This document shows, in pieces, positions 9,706 through 18,005 of a stretch of DNA of 64,000 bases. The stretch lies in assembly GCA_965199055.1 (NCBI GenBank), contig CBDAQR010000003.1, positions 2,480,001-2,544,000 on the forward strand. Direction: 5' to 3'. The notes below the pieces were generated by a model that was not told where the DNA came from, did no database searches, and saw nothing but the letters and a program-made list of their open reading frames with translations. Each line of letters begins with the position of its first letter. Positions within the stretch are counted from its first letter, which is position 1. The translations under genes were made by a program, and so were the position numbers. The DNA is from CBDAQR01 sp965199055. Its GTDB lineage: Bacteria > Pseudomonadota > Gammaproteobacteria > Pseudomonadales > Halieaceae.

Positions 9706-11008
9706 GAAAGACGAAGCACCGGTACCCGCATCCCGAATCGGCCGCTTCGCTCGCATGGCCAAACTGGCGAGCGGCGTTGCCGGTGGCATGGTTGCTGAAG
9801 GCACTCGCCGTCTGCGTGCGGGTGAGCGACCGCGAGCGCGCGATATGTTGCTGACGCCGGGGAACGCACAACGGGTTGCTGACGAACTCGCGAGTATGCG
9901 CGGTGCCGCCATGAAGATGGGCCAGATGCTGTCGATGGATGGTGGTGATTTTCTGCCCAAGCAATTGGCCGACATTCTAGCCCGCCTACGCTCCGATGGC
10001 GTCAATATGCCCGCCGAGCAACTCAATCAAACTATGGTGGGCGCCTACGGTGAGGACTGGGAAGAACTGTTTTACGGTTTTAGCATGAAGCCCATCGCGG
10101 CGGCATCCATTGGCCAGGTCCACCGCACTCGCTCGCCGGATGGAAGAGACATCGTGCTCAAGGTCCAGTACCCCGGTGTTGCTAAGAGTATCAATAGTGA
10201 CGTCGACAATATTGCGGGTTTACTGCGATTGTCGGGATTGCTTCCTGAGGGTGTAGATATTGGCCCACTGCTGGACGAGGCCAAATTACAATTGCAGGCC
10301 GAAGCCAACTATCTGCAGGAGGCTAGCTATCTGACCCGCTTCGGCGAACTGCTGGCAGACGACGAGCGCTTTCTGGTGCCGGAGGTGTTGCAGGAACTCA
10401 CCACCGAACATGTGCTGGCGATGACTTATCTTGAAAGCGAGCCGATCGAAGTCATTTCGGAGTTGGATGATGTCGAGCGTGACGAATTGGTGACGGCCAT
10501 GATCGATCTGATGTTGCGCGAGTTCTTCGAGTTACGACTCGTGCAGACCGACCCCAACTTCGCCAACTACCGCTATCAGGACAGCAGCGGCAAGATCGTG
10601 CTGCTGGATTTTGGCGCCACCCGGCAATTCAAAGCGGGCTTCGTCAATGATTACAAGCGATTGGTGAAAGCGATTCTTGCGGGCAATGAGCAGCGCTTGC
10701 TCGCCGCAGCGGAAAAACTGGGTTATCTGGTTGAGAATGCCAATGACGAGTATCGGCAGCTGATACTGGATATTTTCAATCTCGCCCTAGAGCCTCTCAC
10801 TGCCGATGGCCCTTATGACTTCGGCGGCTCTGACCTCTCGGCGCGCCTGGCGGTGCTGGCTGAGTCTGTGCAGGACTTCAGAGAGTTCTGGCAGGCCCCG
10901 CCGTCAGATGCGGTATTTTTCCACCGCAAAGTGGGCGGCATGTTTTTGCTGGCTCAGCGGATGGACGCGCGCGTGGACATTGGAGCGCTGATCAAAGAGT
11001 ATCTCTAG
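9698..11008 (+). CDS. ABC1/UbiB (ADCK)-family atypical kinase, second of a tandem pair
   Basis: 436 residues from the ATG at 9698, inside the end of the first kinase and preceded by a purine-rich site (GAGAGAGAGGGAAG); an ATG at 9668 is less well placed. It carries all ABC1 motifs: AAMKMGQML, IAAASIGQVHRT, VLKVQYPGV, EANYLQEA, VQTDPNFANY and LLDFGATRQF. It is a diverged paralogue of its neighbour rather than a recent copy, as the N-terminal halves differ. Known relatives support ubiquinone biosynthesis or lipid homeostasis through ATPase-like activity. No other ubiquinone gene is adjacent here, so the role is open. Confidence 0.88.
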   Translation: MAKKDEAPVPASRIGRFARMAKLASGVAGGMVAEGTRRLRAGERPRARDMLLTPGNAQRVADELASMRGAAMKMGQMLSMDGGDFLPKQLADILARLRSDGVNMPAEQLNQTMVGAYGEDWEELFYGFSMKPIAAASIGQVHRTRSPDGRDIVLKVQYPGVAKSINSDVDNIAGLLRLSGLLPEGVDIGPLLDEAKLQLQAEANYLQEASYLTRFGELLADDERFLVPEVLQELTTEHVLAMTYLESEPIEVISELDDVERDELVTAMIDLMLREFFELRLVQTDPNFANYRYQDSSGKIVLLDFGATRQFKAGFVNDYKRLVKAILAGNEQRLLAAAEKLGYLVENANDEYRQLILDIFNLALEPLTADGPYDFGGSDLSARLAVLAESVQDFREFWQAPPSDAVFFHRKVGGMFLLAQRMDARVDIGALIKEYL

Positions 11009-11060
11009 CGTCGCCTTGGCATAACAGGAGATGAGCGTGTGATTTCCGTAACATCAAGTT

Positions 11061-11999
11061 TCACGCTTGGGCGTTTGCGTAGGTAAATCCCTTCGGCAGA
11101 CCTGCATCTGGTACAAACCCAAACATCTCTTCGCCAGGCAGTGCTGCTTCCACCAGTTTGCGCACCTCTAATAACTTCTCCACATCTACACCGGTATTGA
11201 GACCCATGGCCTCCAGCATGAATACCAGGTCTTCCGTGACAATATTGCCGCTGGCGCCGGGAGCGAAAGGGCAGCCACCCAGACCGCCAAGTGTCGCATC
11301 GATGGTGGTTAGACCGACATCGATTGCTGCGAGAACATTGGCTAAGCCTTGGCCGCGAGTGTTGTGCAAGTGGATGCCGGTGAGGTTTTCCCGACCGACC
11401 TCCGCCCAGATTGCCTTGGTCATCGCTCTAACCTGAGCCGGGTTGCCGTAACCTGTGGTATCGGAGATACCCACCTCGTCCGCCCCGGCTTCCATGAGTT
11501 CGCCCGCCAGGCGTACCACCACATCCTGCGCGATAGGGCCCTCGATGGTACAGCCGAAACAGGTGGAGAGACTGCCCTCAAATTTCGGCCGTTGATCGGC
11601 GGGTAGTTCATCGATCAGTGCACGTACACGGCGTACTTCGTCTATCACTTGGGCATGGGTGCGATTCAGGTTCTTGAGCGAGTGCGTTTCGCTGACCGAC
11701 AACGGCAGGGTGAGTTTGTGCGCGCCAGCTTTCAGGGCACCTTCTGCGCCACGCGCGTTGGGTACCAGAACAGCAACCGTCAGATCGGGGATGCTGGTGG
11801 CAAACGCGACGACCTCGGCCGTATCGGCTAGCTGCGGTAGAACTTTTGCAGGAACAAAGGAGCCCACCTCAATTTCGGGAACACCGGCCTCTGCCTCCGC
11901 CTTGATCCACGCCTTCTTGGCTTCCAGCGGCATGATGCTGTCAATGCTTTGCAGGCCATCGCGTGGGCCGACTTCACTGATCTCGATATCGATAGTCAT
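11061..11999 (-). CDS. Hydroxymethylglutaryl-CoA lyase-family protein (copy 1)
   Basis: 312 residues, of standard length. The DRE-TIM metallolyase signatures are present: SEVGPRDGLQ (metal and base residues), EVGSFVPAK, GIHLHNTRGQG (HxH metal ligands) and GGLGGCPFAPGASGN with the loop Cys. The family splits 3-hydroxy-3-methylglutaryl-CoA into acetyl-CoA and acetoacetate; relatives act on longer branched 3-hydroxyacyl-CoAs from leucine or acyclic-terpene breakdown. It is divergent from a CaiB-type CoA-transferase, with strong palindromes between, and a second lyase/transferase pair occurs at 28.5-32.1 kb. A GGGGAG site lies 9 bp upstream of the ATG. Confidence 0.9.
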   Translation of the reverse strand: MTIDIEISEVGPRDGLQSIDSIMPLEAKKAWIKAEAEAGVPEIEVGSFVPAKVLPQLADTAEVVAFATSIPDLTVAVLVPNARGAEGALKAGAHKLTLPLSVSETHSLKNLNRTHAQVIDEVRRVRALIDELPADQRPKFEGSLSTCFGCTIEGPIAQDVVVRLAGELMEAGADEVGISDTTGYGNPAQVRAMTKAIWAEVGRENLTGIHLHNTRGQGLANVLAAIDVGLTTIDATLGGLGGCPFAPGASGNIVTEDLVFMLEAMGLNTGVDVEKLLEVRKLVEAALPGEEMFGFVPDAGLPKGFTYANAQA

Positions 12000-12045
12000 G
12001 ATTCATCGCTCCCCGATAGGAGAGCCTATTTAACAATAAAGATAT

Positions 12046-12059
12046 AATGATATATCATT
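12046..12059. promoter_or_regulatory. Perfect 14-bp AT-rich palindrome (AATGATATATCATT)
   Basis: A perfect inverted repeat about 47 bp upstream of the HMG-CoA lyase start, in an AT-rich patch of the divergent intergenic region. Size and symmetry suit a dimeric repressor or activator. Whether it serves the lyase, the CoA-transferase or both is not shown. Confidence 0.4.
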
Positions 12060-12077
12060 TAGCCAAATCTAACCAAT

Positions 12078-12114
12078 GACACCCTCGGAGGGTGTCCGGA
12101 CCCTCCGAGGGTCC
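12078..12114. promoter_or_regulatory. Two tandem near-perfect palindromes, likely paired operator
   Basis: First site 12078-12096: 9-bp arms (GACACCCTC / GAGGGTGTC) around one G. Second site 12098-12114: 8-bp arms (GGACCCTC / GAGGGTCC) around one C. Both share the core ACCCTC-N-GAGGGT, and their centres are 19 bp apart. There is no T run on either side, so a terminator is unlikely. They end about 20 bp before the CoA-transferase ATG, where a bound protein or a folded 5' leader could block expression. Confidence 0.6.
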
Positions 12115-12133
12115 CCAAGCGAAGGAAGCAAGG

Positions 12134-13309
12134 ATGGCAGAGCTGCCGCTGCAGGGAATAAAAGTCGTCGAATTCACCCATATGGTGATGGGTCCCACGG
12201 TGGGCGTCATTCTCGCTGATCTGGGCGCGGAGGTCACCAAGGTGGAACCCTTGCAGGGCGACAACACCCGGCGATTGCGCGGCTCCGGGGCAGGCTACTT
12301 TGCTATGTATAACCGCAACAAACGTTCGGTCTGCATTGATCTAAAGTCAGAAGAGGGCGCTGAAATCGCGCGCGATCTAATTCGTGCTGCCGACGTGCTG
12401 ATCGAGAATTTTCGACCGGGCGCCATGGATAAACTCGGCTTTGGCTATCGGGCCATGAGCGAAGCTAACCCCGGGCTCATCTATTGTTCTGCGAAGGGAT
12501 TCCTTTCGGGCCCCTACGAGCACCGCACCGCGCTGGACGAGGTGACTCAGATGATGGGTGGGCTTGCCTATATGACAGGACCGCCTGGCCAACCCCTGCG
12601 TGCAGGCTCATCCGTTATTGATATCACCGGTGGAATGTTTGGCGTGATTGGCGTGTTGGCTGCGTTGGAAGAACGGCACCGCACGGGTAATGGGCAGCAG
12701 GTGGTGAGCTCTCTGTTTGAAACTACAGCATTCCTGGTCGGCCAGCATATGGCCCAGGAAGCGGTGCTTGGAGAGATTCCTCCGCCCATGTCGGTGCGAC
12801 GCAGTGCCTGGGCGGTTTACGATATCTTCGAAACTGCAGATGGGGAAAAAGTGTTTGTGGGCGTTGTAAGCGACACGCAATGGCAAAAATTCTGCGCAGC
12901 TTTTGGCTTCGATGACTTTGCTGCCGACGAATCGCTAGCAGCCAACAACGGGCGGGTGGAGGCGCGCGAGCGCATCATGCCCGTCATTCAATCGCATTTT
13001 GGCTCGATGACGAAGCAGGCACTGATGGATCAACTCGAGAGCACCGGTCTACCGTTTGCTCCGATAGCGCGGCCTCACGATCTTATTGACGACCCCCATC
13101 TCAACGCCGACGGCGGATTACTGAATGTAACCCTGCAGACCGGTGACTCGGCCAAACTGCCGGCCATTCCCCTGGAGTTTGGCGGCGAGCGCATGGGCTT
13201 GCGCCGGGATGTCCCAGAAGAGGGTGTGGATGCCGATGCCGTACTCACGGAAATGGGATTGAGCCAAGACCAGGTCGCCAGCCTGCGAGAGCAGGGCATC
13301 ATCCGCTAG
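12134..13309 (+). CDS. CaiB/BaiF family III CoA-transferase (copy 1)
   Basis: 391 residues from the ATG at 12134, preceded by GAAGGAAGCAAGG. Family features: GIKVVEFTHMVMGP at the start, LADLGAEVTKVEP, NRNKRSVCIDLKS, ENFRPGAMDKLG, and SVIDITGGMFG, whose Asp aligns with the nucleophile of formyl-CoA transferase. It moves CoA between carboxylic acids in the cytoplasm. Beside an HMG-CoA lyase, the nearest known precedent is the CaiB-family succinate-hydroxymethylglutarate CoA-transferase (SUGCT), whose product the lyase would cleave. That is inference from context; family III enzymes use many acids. Confidence 0.9.
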   Translation: MAELPLQGIKVVEFTHMVMGPTVGVILADLGAEVTKVEPLQGDNTRRLRGSGAGYFAMYNRNKRSVCIDLKSEEGAEIARDLIRAADVLIENFRPGAMDKLGFGYRAMSEANPGLIYCSAKGFLSGPYEHRTALDEVTQMMGGLAYMTGPPGQPLRAGSSVIDITGGMFGVIGVLAALEERHRTGNGQQVVSSLFETTAFLVGQHMAQEAVLGEIPPPMSVRRSAWAVYDIFETADGEKVFVGVVSDTQWQKFCAAFGFDDFAADESLAANNGRVEARERIMPVIQSHFGSMTKQALMDQLESTGLPFAPIARPHDLIDDPHLNADGGLLNVTLQTGDSAKLPAIPLEFGGERMGLRRDVPEEGVDADAVLTEMGLSQDQVASLREQGIIR

Positions 13310-13425
13310 CCGGTTTCCCTGTTCATGCCTCTGGTCGCTGGTGGCACGGTTGGCTACACTGGGGACACGCGGACCGGATGCCGCCATGGAGGGAAGGTGC
13401 ATGTGTGTACAGGGGGGCTGTCAGT

Positions 13426-15264
13426 GTGGCGATCTTTGAGGAACTGAAGCGCCGCAACGTCATTCGCGTGGGTGCCGCCTACGTGGTCATGAGCTGGCTG
13501 GTCATCCAGATCGCGGAGACCATCTTTCCCCTGTTTGGCTTTGGCGATATGCCGGCTCGGGTCGTGGTTATTCTCGCCGCCATCGGTTTCTTTCCGGTGC
13601 TTATTTTCGCCTGGGCCTACGAGCTGGCGCCGGAGGGGATAAAGCTTGAAAGCGAGGTCGAGCGGGATAAGTCCATTACCGGGCATACCGGCAAACGCTT
13701 GGATATGATTACCATTTTGACAGCGGTGGCTGCGGTAGGCCTGTTTGCCTATTCCCAACTACTGGGTAAGCCCGCTGCTGGTCCGGCGCCTGCGCTAGAA
13801 GCGACACTGGCTGCGCCAACTGCAACGGGGACAGTGGCTGCGTCAGCCGAGCAGGCCCGCTTCCTCGATCGCTCCATCGCGGTACTGCCCTTCGTCAATA
13901 TGAGCTCGGACCCTGAGCAGGAGTACTTCTCTGACGGCATTTCCGAGGAGGTGCTTAACCTGCTGGCGCAGATTCCCGAGATGAAGGTGATTTCCCGCTC
14001 CTCTGCGTTTTCCTTCAAGGACAAGGACCTGGAGTTGACGGAGATTGCCGAGCGTCTGAACGTAGCCCATATCCTCGAGGGGTCGGTGAGAAAAGGCGGC
14101 GATAAGGTGCGCATTACTGCGCAGCTTATCGACATGCGCACCGATACCCACCTCTGGTCTGAAACCTGGGGCCGCTCACTGGAAGACGTCTTCGCGGTGC
14201 AGGATGAAATCGCCCGGGGTGTGGCCCGGCAGCTCAAGATACAAATCCTTGATGGTGGCCCCACTAGCCATGTGGTCAATGCAGAGGCCTATACGCTGTA
14301 TTTGCAGGCGATGCGCCTGATTGATTTGAGTAGCCTGCAAAGCCTGCTGGATGCGCAAACACAATTGGAGCGGGCGCTTGAGTTACAGCCCGACTATGTC
14401 GAGGCGTTGTTGGCCTTGTCCGATGCGGAGTTTTCGCTATCGATCGCCGATACCGAGACCCCGGTTAAAGATCGGCTGGAGAGACTGGAATCGTACGTCG
14501 CCCGGGCGGAGCAGATCGATCCTGAGCACCCCAAGGTGATCGCCGCCAAGGCATCGATGGCGCTGAATAATGGCGACTGGGCGGAGGCTGCCCGGTACGT
14601 GGAGAAGTCGATGCGAGTGGCGCCGACAGACGTCGAAACCTTGCGCTCCGCCGCCGCTCTGGCCAGCGCACTGGGTCGCATTGAAGAGTCCATTGTTCTC
14701 TCAAGGCACCTGCTCGATATCGATCCGGTGTCCTCCCAGGGCTACTACCGCATGGCATACCGCTACAACTATGCTCAGGATTTCGAGAAGGGCATTCCAT
14801 TGCTGCGCAAGGCGCTGCTGCTGTCACCGGATGCCGCCTCCGCTCGATACCAGTTGGGTGAAAATTTCCTGTTTTTGGGCCGCTTTGACGAGGCCCTTGA
14901 CCAGTTCCTGTTGGAAGAAGATCCGGAATACACCGTCAAGGGCCAGGCCTTGGTGGCTTTTGCCCGCGGTGATACTGATAACTATGAGCGCCTGCTGAAA
15001 GAACTCATAGACGGCTGGGGCAAGAAATGGCCCTCGGAAGTGGCTCACGTGCTGGCCTATGCCGGAGACAAGGATGGCGCTTTCGAATGGTTGGATAAGG
15101 CGGTGGCTATCAACGAAGACGGGCTCTTCGATCAGTTCCAGCGGCCCCTGCTGAACAATCTGCGCGATGACCCCCGCTGGTTGGAGTTTCGTGAGAAATC
15201 GAAAACCTCCCAATCCCACCTTGATTCCATAGCGTTTGAAATCGACCTGGGGGCATACCAGTAG
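13426..15264 (+). CDS. Membrane-anchored TolB-N/FlgO-like and TPR protein
   Basis: 612 residues from a GTG at 13426 (GGGGGG upstream), starting MAIFEELKRRNVIRVG, a common opening for this family; an upstream ATG would add an unlikely leader. Three hydrophobic segments lie at about residues 12-35, 43-65 and 91-112. A TolB N-terminal/FlgO-like domain follows from about 145 (SIAVLPFVNMSSDPEQEYFSDG, then ISRSSAF, ILEGSVRK and HLWSETW), then TPR-like repeats to the end. Similar proteins are often fused to or annotated near adenylate cyclases, but no cyclase domain is present here. It is probably a sensory or scaffold protein in the inner membrane. It is a single gene facing a convergent AraC regulator. 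Confidence 0.75.
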   Translation: MAIFEELKRRNVIRVGAAYVVMSWLVIQIAETIFPLFGFGDMPARVVVILAAIGFFPVLIFAWAYELAPEGIKLESEVERDKSITGHTGKRLDMITILTAVAAVGLFAYSQLLGKPAAGPAPALEATLAAPTATGTVAASAEQARFLDRSIAVLPFVNMSSDPEQEYFSDGISEEVLNLLAQIPEMKVISRSSAFSFKDKDLELTEIAERLNVAHILEGSVRKGGDKVRITAQLIDMRTDTHLWSETWGRSLEDVFAVQDEIARGVARQLKIQILDGGPTSHVVNAEAYTLYLQAMRLIDLSSLQSLLDAQTQLERALELQPDYVEALLALSDAEFSLSIADTETPVKDRLERLESYVARAEQIDPEHPKVIAAKASMALNNGDWAEAARYVEKSMRVAPTDVETLRSAAALASALGRIEESIVLSRHLLDIDPVSSQGYYRMAYRYNYAQDFEKGIPLLRKALLLSPDAASARYQLGENFLFLGRFDEALDQFLLEEDPEYTVKGQALVAFARGDTDNYERLLKELIDGWGKKWPSEVAHVLAYAGDKDGAFEWLDKAVAINEDGLFDQFQRPLLNNLRDDPRWLEFREKSKTSQSHLDSIAFEIDLGAYQ

Positions 15265-15336
15265 GGAGCGCCGAGACTCTGCTCGCCGAGGTGAGCTTGA
15301 GGCCGCGGTAGGTGATACTGCTGCGGGAACCAAGGA

Positions 15337-16281
15337 TTATCTTTTTGTGGCGCGCTTCAATGTCGCGCTTGGCACCTCGCCAAACAGGTTCTTATAGTCT
15401 CTGCCGAACTGGCCCATATGCCAAAATCCCCAGGCCTGAGCAACTTCACCCACGCTATTGGCGTGGGCGCTCGACAGATCCTCCCTACACAATGCGAATC
15501 GTGTTTGTTTAATAAATTGTTTCGGCGACAAGCCCAGGTAGCGCTTAAAACTCAGCTCTAAATTGCGTCTGCCAATACCGGTCATCGAACACACCTCAGC
15601 GACTGTCAGGGGAGTGTTCAATCGCGGAATGATGTAGTTCATGGCCCGACGGGCGTGTTTGGCCGCCGCGTGAAGGGGTAATCGATAGCCACCTTCAGAA
15701 TTATCTAGCGCTGCCCTTACCAACTGATAGGTCGTCTCCTCCATCAGGTAGTGTTCCAGATCGGGGTTCGTCGCGTCGTTCTGATTTTGCCTGCAAAAAT
15801 CGGTGAGTGTTTCCAGACAGTGATGCAAGTGCTGCCACTGTTCGTCCGAGACCTGGCTTACTCGACCATCGCGCAAGGCTTGAACATCAGCCAGATCGAT
15901 CTGTTCCAGCTGGCTCTCGAACAGTTCCTCATGGATGGAGAGGGTTGTGATATGCATTGCCGCGCTGGATACCGAGAATAACTCACGGTTTTCTGCGAAC
16001 AACATCAGTGAGCGCTGGTCGATCTCATGGTGATACCAGGTCATTGGCCCTTTGACGTAAACAGGTAAGGCCATCGTGTACATGCCGACTGGGGTGGAGG
16101 CGCGCTGCAGTGTGGGTTGCGAGTAACTGGCAGAGTTTAACAATATGCCCTCGGCCGCGGCGTGCTGCAATGTGGCCCTGTAGTTCTCCGTGGTAGTCAC
16201 GCGGAAGTCAGCATCCCAGCCGTGTGGAAAAGCGTTGAAGGCTTCAAACGAATTAAATGCTGTGGATATGGCTAGGGTCAT
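15337..16281 (-). CDS. AraC-family transcriptional regulator
   Basis: 314 residues. The C-terminal 100 residues form the two-HTH AraC/XylS domain: RLNTPLTVAEVCSMTGIGRR for the first helix-turn-helix, then LGLSPKQFIKQTR and VGEVAQAWGFWHMGQFGRDY for the second. The N-terminal part (about 200 residues) resembles the AraC-binding-like domain of regulators such as those of aromatic or alkene degradation, and probably binds the inducer. It is divergent from the arylsulfatase gene with 120 bp between, so that gene and its neighbour are the likeliest targets. Confidence 0.88.
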   Translation of the reverse strand: MTLAISTAFNSFEAFNAFPHGWDADFRVTTTENYRATLQHAAAEGILLNSASYSQPTLQRASTPVGMYTMALPVYVKGPMTWYHHEIDQRSLMLFAENRELFSVSSAAMHITTLSIHEELFESQLEQIDLADVQALRDGRVSQVSDEQWQHLHHCLETLTDFCRQNQNDATNPDLEHYLMEETTYQLVRAALDNSEGGYRLPLHAAAKHARRAMNYIIPRLNTPLTVAEVCSMTGIGRRNLELSFKRYLGLSPKQFIKQTRFALCREDLSSAHANSVGEVAQAWGFWHMGQFGRDYKNLFGEVPSATLKRATKR

Positions 16282-16401
16282 AGGTCACAAAACTCTTCGT
16301 GTTTTTGATATTAGACCCTGTGTTTGCTTCCTACAATCTAGGGATATGTCAGGCGCTGGGTTGTTAGCGTCCTGTTCACATTTCGTTGAGGAGCCAGGTG
16401 T

Positions 16402-18003
16402 ATGAAACTCAAACATGTCGTTTCGGCGATCGGTATCGCGATAATTGGCCTGGGGTCGACGGCGGCGCATGCTGCAAAAGATCTCAAAACCCAATGGGGC
16501 ATCATTCACGATGCCGAGTACCAGATCATCTATAAACAGAAGAAGGACGAGTGGGACGCAGAGGACAAGGAAATTACGGCCAAGCTAGACGCGCTCGAGA
16601 AAAAGCATGGTAAGCGCCCGAATGTGATCCACATTATGTGGGATGACATGAAGTACGGTGCTATTGGTCACCCTATGCTGAATAACGTAACTGGCTACCG
16701 AACGCCGACGATCAACAAGCTTGCTGCCAACGGCATGACCCTGACTCGTATGTACACGGAACCCTCTTGTACTCCGACACGGGTAGCGGCGACCACGGGT
16801 CGTCAACCAGTGCGCAGTGGCATGATCTTTCCTATCTTTCCCATTCATCGCATGGGTCTGCCTGCGTCTGAGGTGACCATTGCGGAAGTGCTAGACGACA
16901 GCTACAACACGGGTTTCTTCGAGAAGTCGCATTTCGGTGACCAGGAAGAGTCATACCTGCACAACCAGGGTTTCGATGAAGCCATCTTTACCATGTACAA
17001 CCAATTTGCCGGCCAGAACTTCACCCCCGAAGCCGAGGGTATGTATACCATCGGGTGGGAAAAGGATGAGTGGGATCGCTTCGCTATTGACGAGACCTTC
17101 CGCCCAACGGAGTGGATGTGGGCTATCGAGGGTTTCGAGGGCGAGAAGGGAAGAGAGATCGCAACGCCGCGAACCTATCAGGAATATCTCGATTTCAACA
17201 AGATGGCGTTCGAGCGAGTAAAAGCCTTTATTCGCAAGCATGCGGACGATGACAAACCGTTTTTGCTCGACTGGTGGCCAAACCAGATAGAAATCTTTGG
17301 TGACGGCACTGATGCCAAGAAGCAGACGCCGCACGGTTCTGCCAGTTCCGAGAGCATGTATGTGACCGATAAGAAGATTGCGGAGCTGGTGGCGCTCACG
17401 GAAGAGTTGGGTATTGCCGATAACACCCTCTTTATCATCATGGCGGATAACGGCCCGATGGAGCCTATTTGGCCAGAGACCTATCAGAACCCAGGCATCT
17501 TCCGTGGCGGCAAGAACGACTTCCTCGAGGGTGGGGTGCGAGTGCCAGCATTTCTTTACTGGCCTGGCGTTATTGAAGGGGGTCAGACAGCCCACGATAT
17601 GGTCCATGTTGCAGACCTGTTCACTACGATCGCTCGCCTGGGCGACCGGATGAAAAAGATTCCACGTGATCGTGTGATTGATGGGGTGGATCAAACAGCA
17701 CTGCTACTGAAAGGTGAAGGCCACGGGCGACGTGATCACGTGTTCATCTACCAGGGGCCGATGCTGTCCGCTGCGGTCAAACAGCAGTATAAGCGTCACT
17801 TCGTTGGGGCGGCGCCAGGACTGGCAGGGAAAGGCTTTTCCGATTTGGAGAAAGACCCACGCGAGGAGCACCCGATGATGGCCCAGTTCCTTTGGGCATG
17901 GCCTGCCTTTGATCACATGAAGGCCCGTCATGAGGAGCAGATTAAGCGCTTCCCTCATACGCCAGTGGCTCGCGGCGAGCCTTATACGGGTCTGAAGAAG
18001 TAG
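16402..18003 (+). CDS. Exported arylsulfatase-family protein
   Basis: 533 residues. A signal peptide (MKLKHVVSAIG to AHA-AKD) sends it to the periplasm. The sulfatase core starts at RPNVIHIMWDDMKYG, and the active-site motif Cys123-TPTR would be matured to formylglycine. MADNGPMEP near the middle supplies metal-binding Asp and Asn. It lacks the usual HP..GHTG-type wording, so substrate preference is uncertain. No sulfatase-maturing enzyme is in the window. It lies 2 bp before the next exported protein, so the two form a transcription unit, probably controlled by the divergent AraC regulator. Sulfate-ester scavenging from marine organic matter is a reasonable role. Confidence 0.88.
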   Translation: MKLKHVVSAIGIAIIGLGSTAAHAAKDLKTQWGIIHDAEYQIIYKQKKDEWDAEDKEITAKLDALEKKHGKRPNVIHIMWDDMKYGAIGHPMLNNVTGYRTPTINKLAANGMTLTRMYTEPSCTPTRVAATTGRQPVRSGMIFPIFPIHRMGLPASEVTIAEVLDDSYNTGFFEKSHFGDQEESYLHNQGFDEAIFTMYNQFAGQNFTPEAEGMYTIGWEKDEWDRFAIDETFRPTEWMWAIEGFEGEKGREIATPRTYQEYLDFNKMAFERVKAFIRKHADDDKPFLLDWWPNQIEIFGDGTDAKKQTPHGSASSESMYVTDKKIAELVALTEELGIADNTLFIIMADNGPMEPIWPETYQNPGIFRGGKNDFLEGGVRVPAFLYWPGVIEGGQTAHDMVHVADLFTTIARLGDRMKKIPRDRVIDGVDQTALLLKGEGHGRRDHVFIYQGPMLSAAVKQQYKRHFVGAAPGLAGKGFSDLEKDPREEHPMMAQFLWAWPAFDHMKARHEEQIKRFPHTPVARGEPYTGLKK

Positions 18004-18005
18004 CG

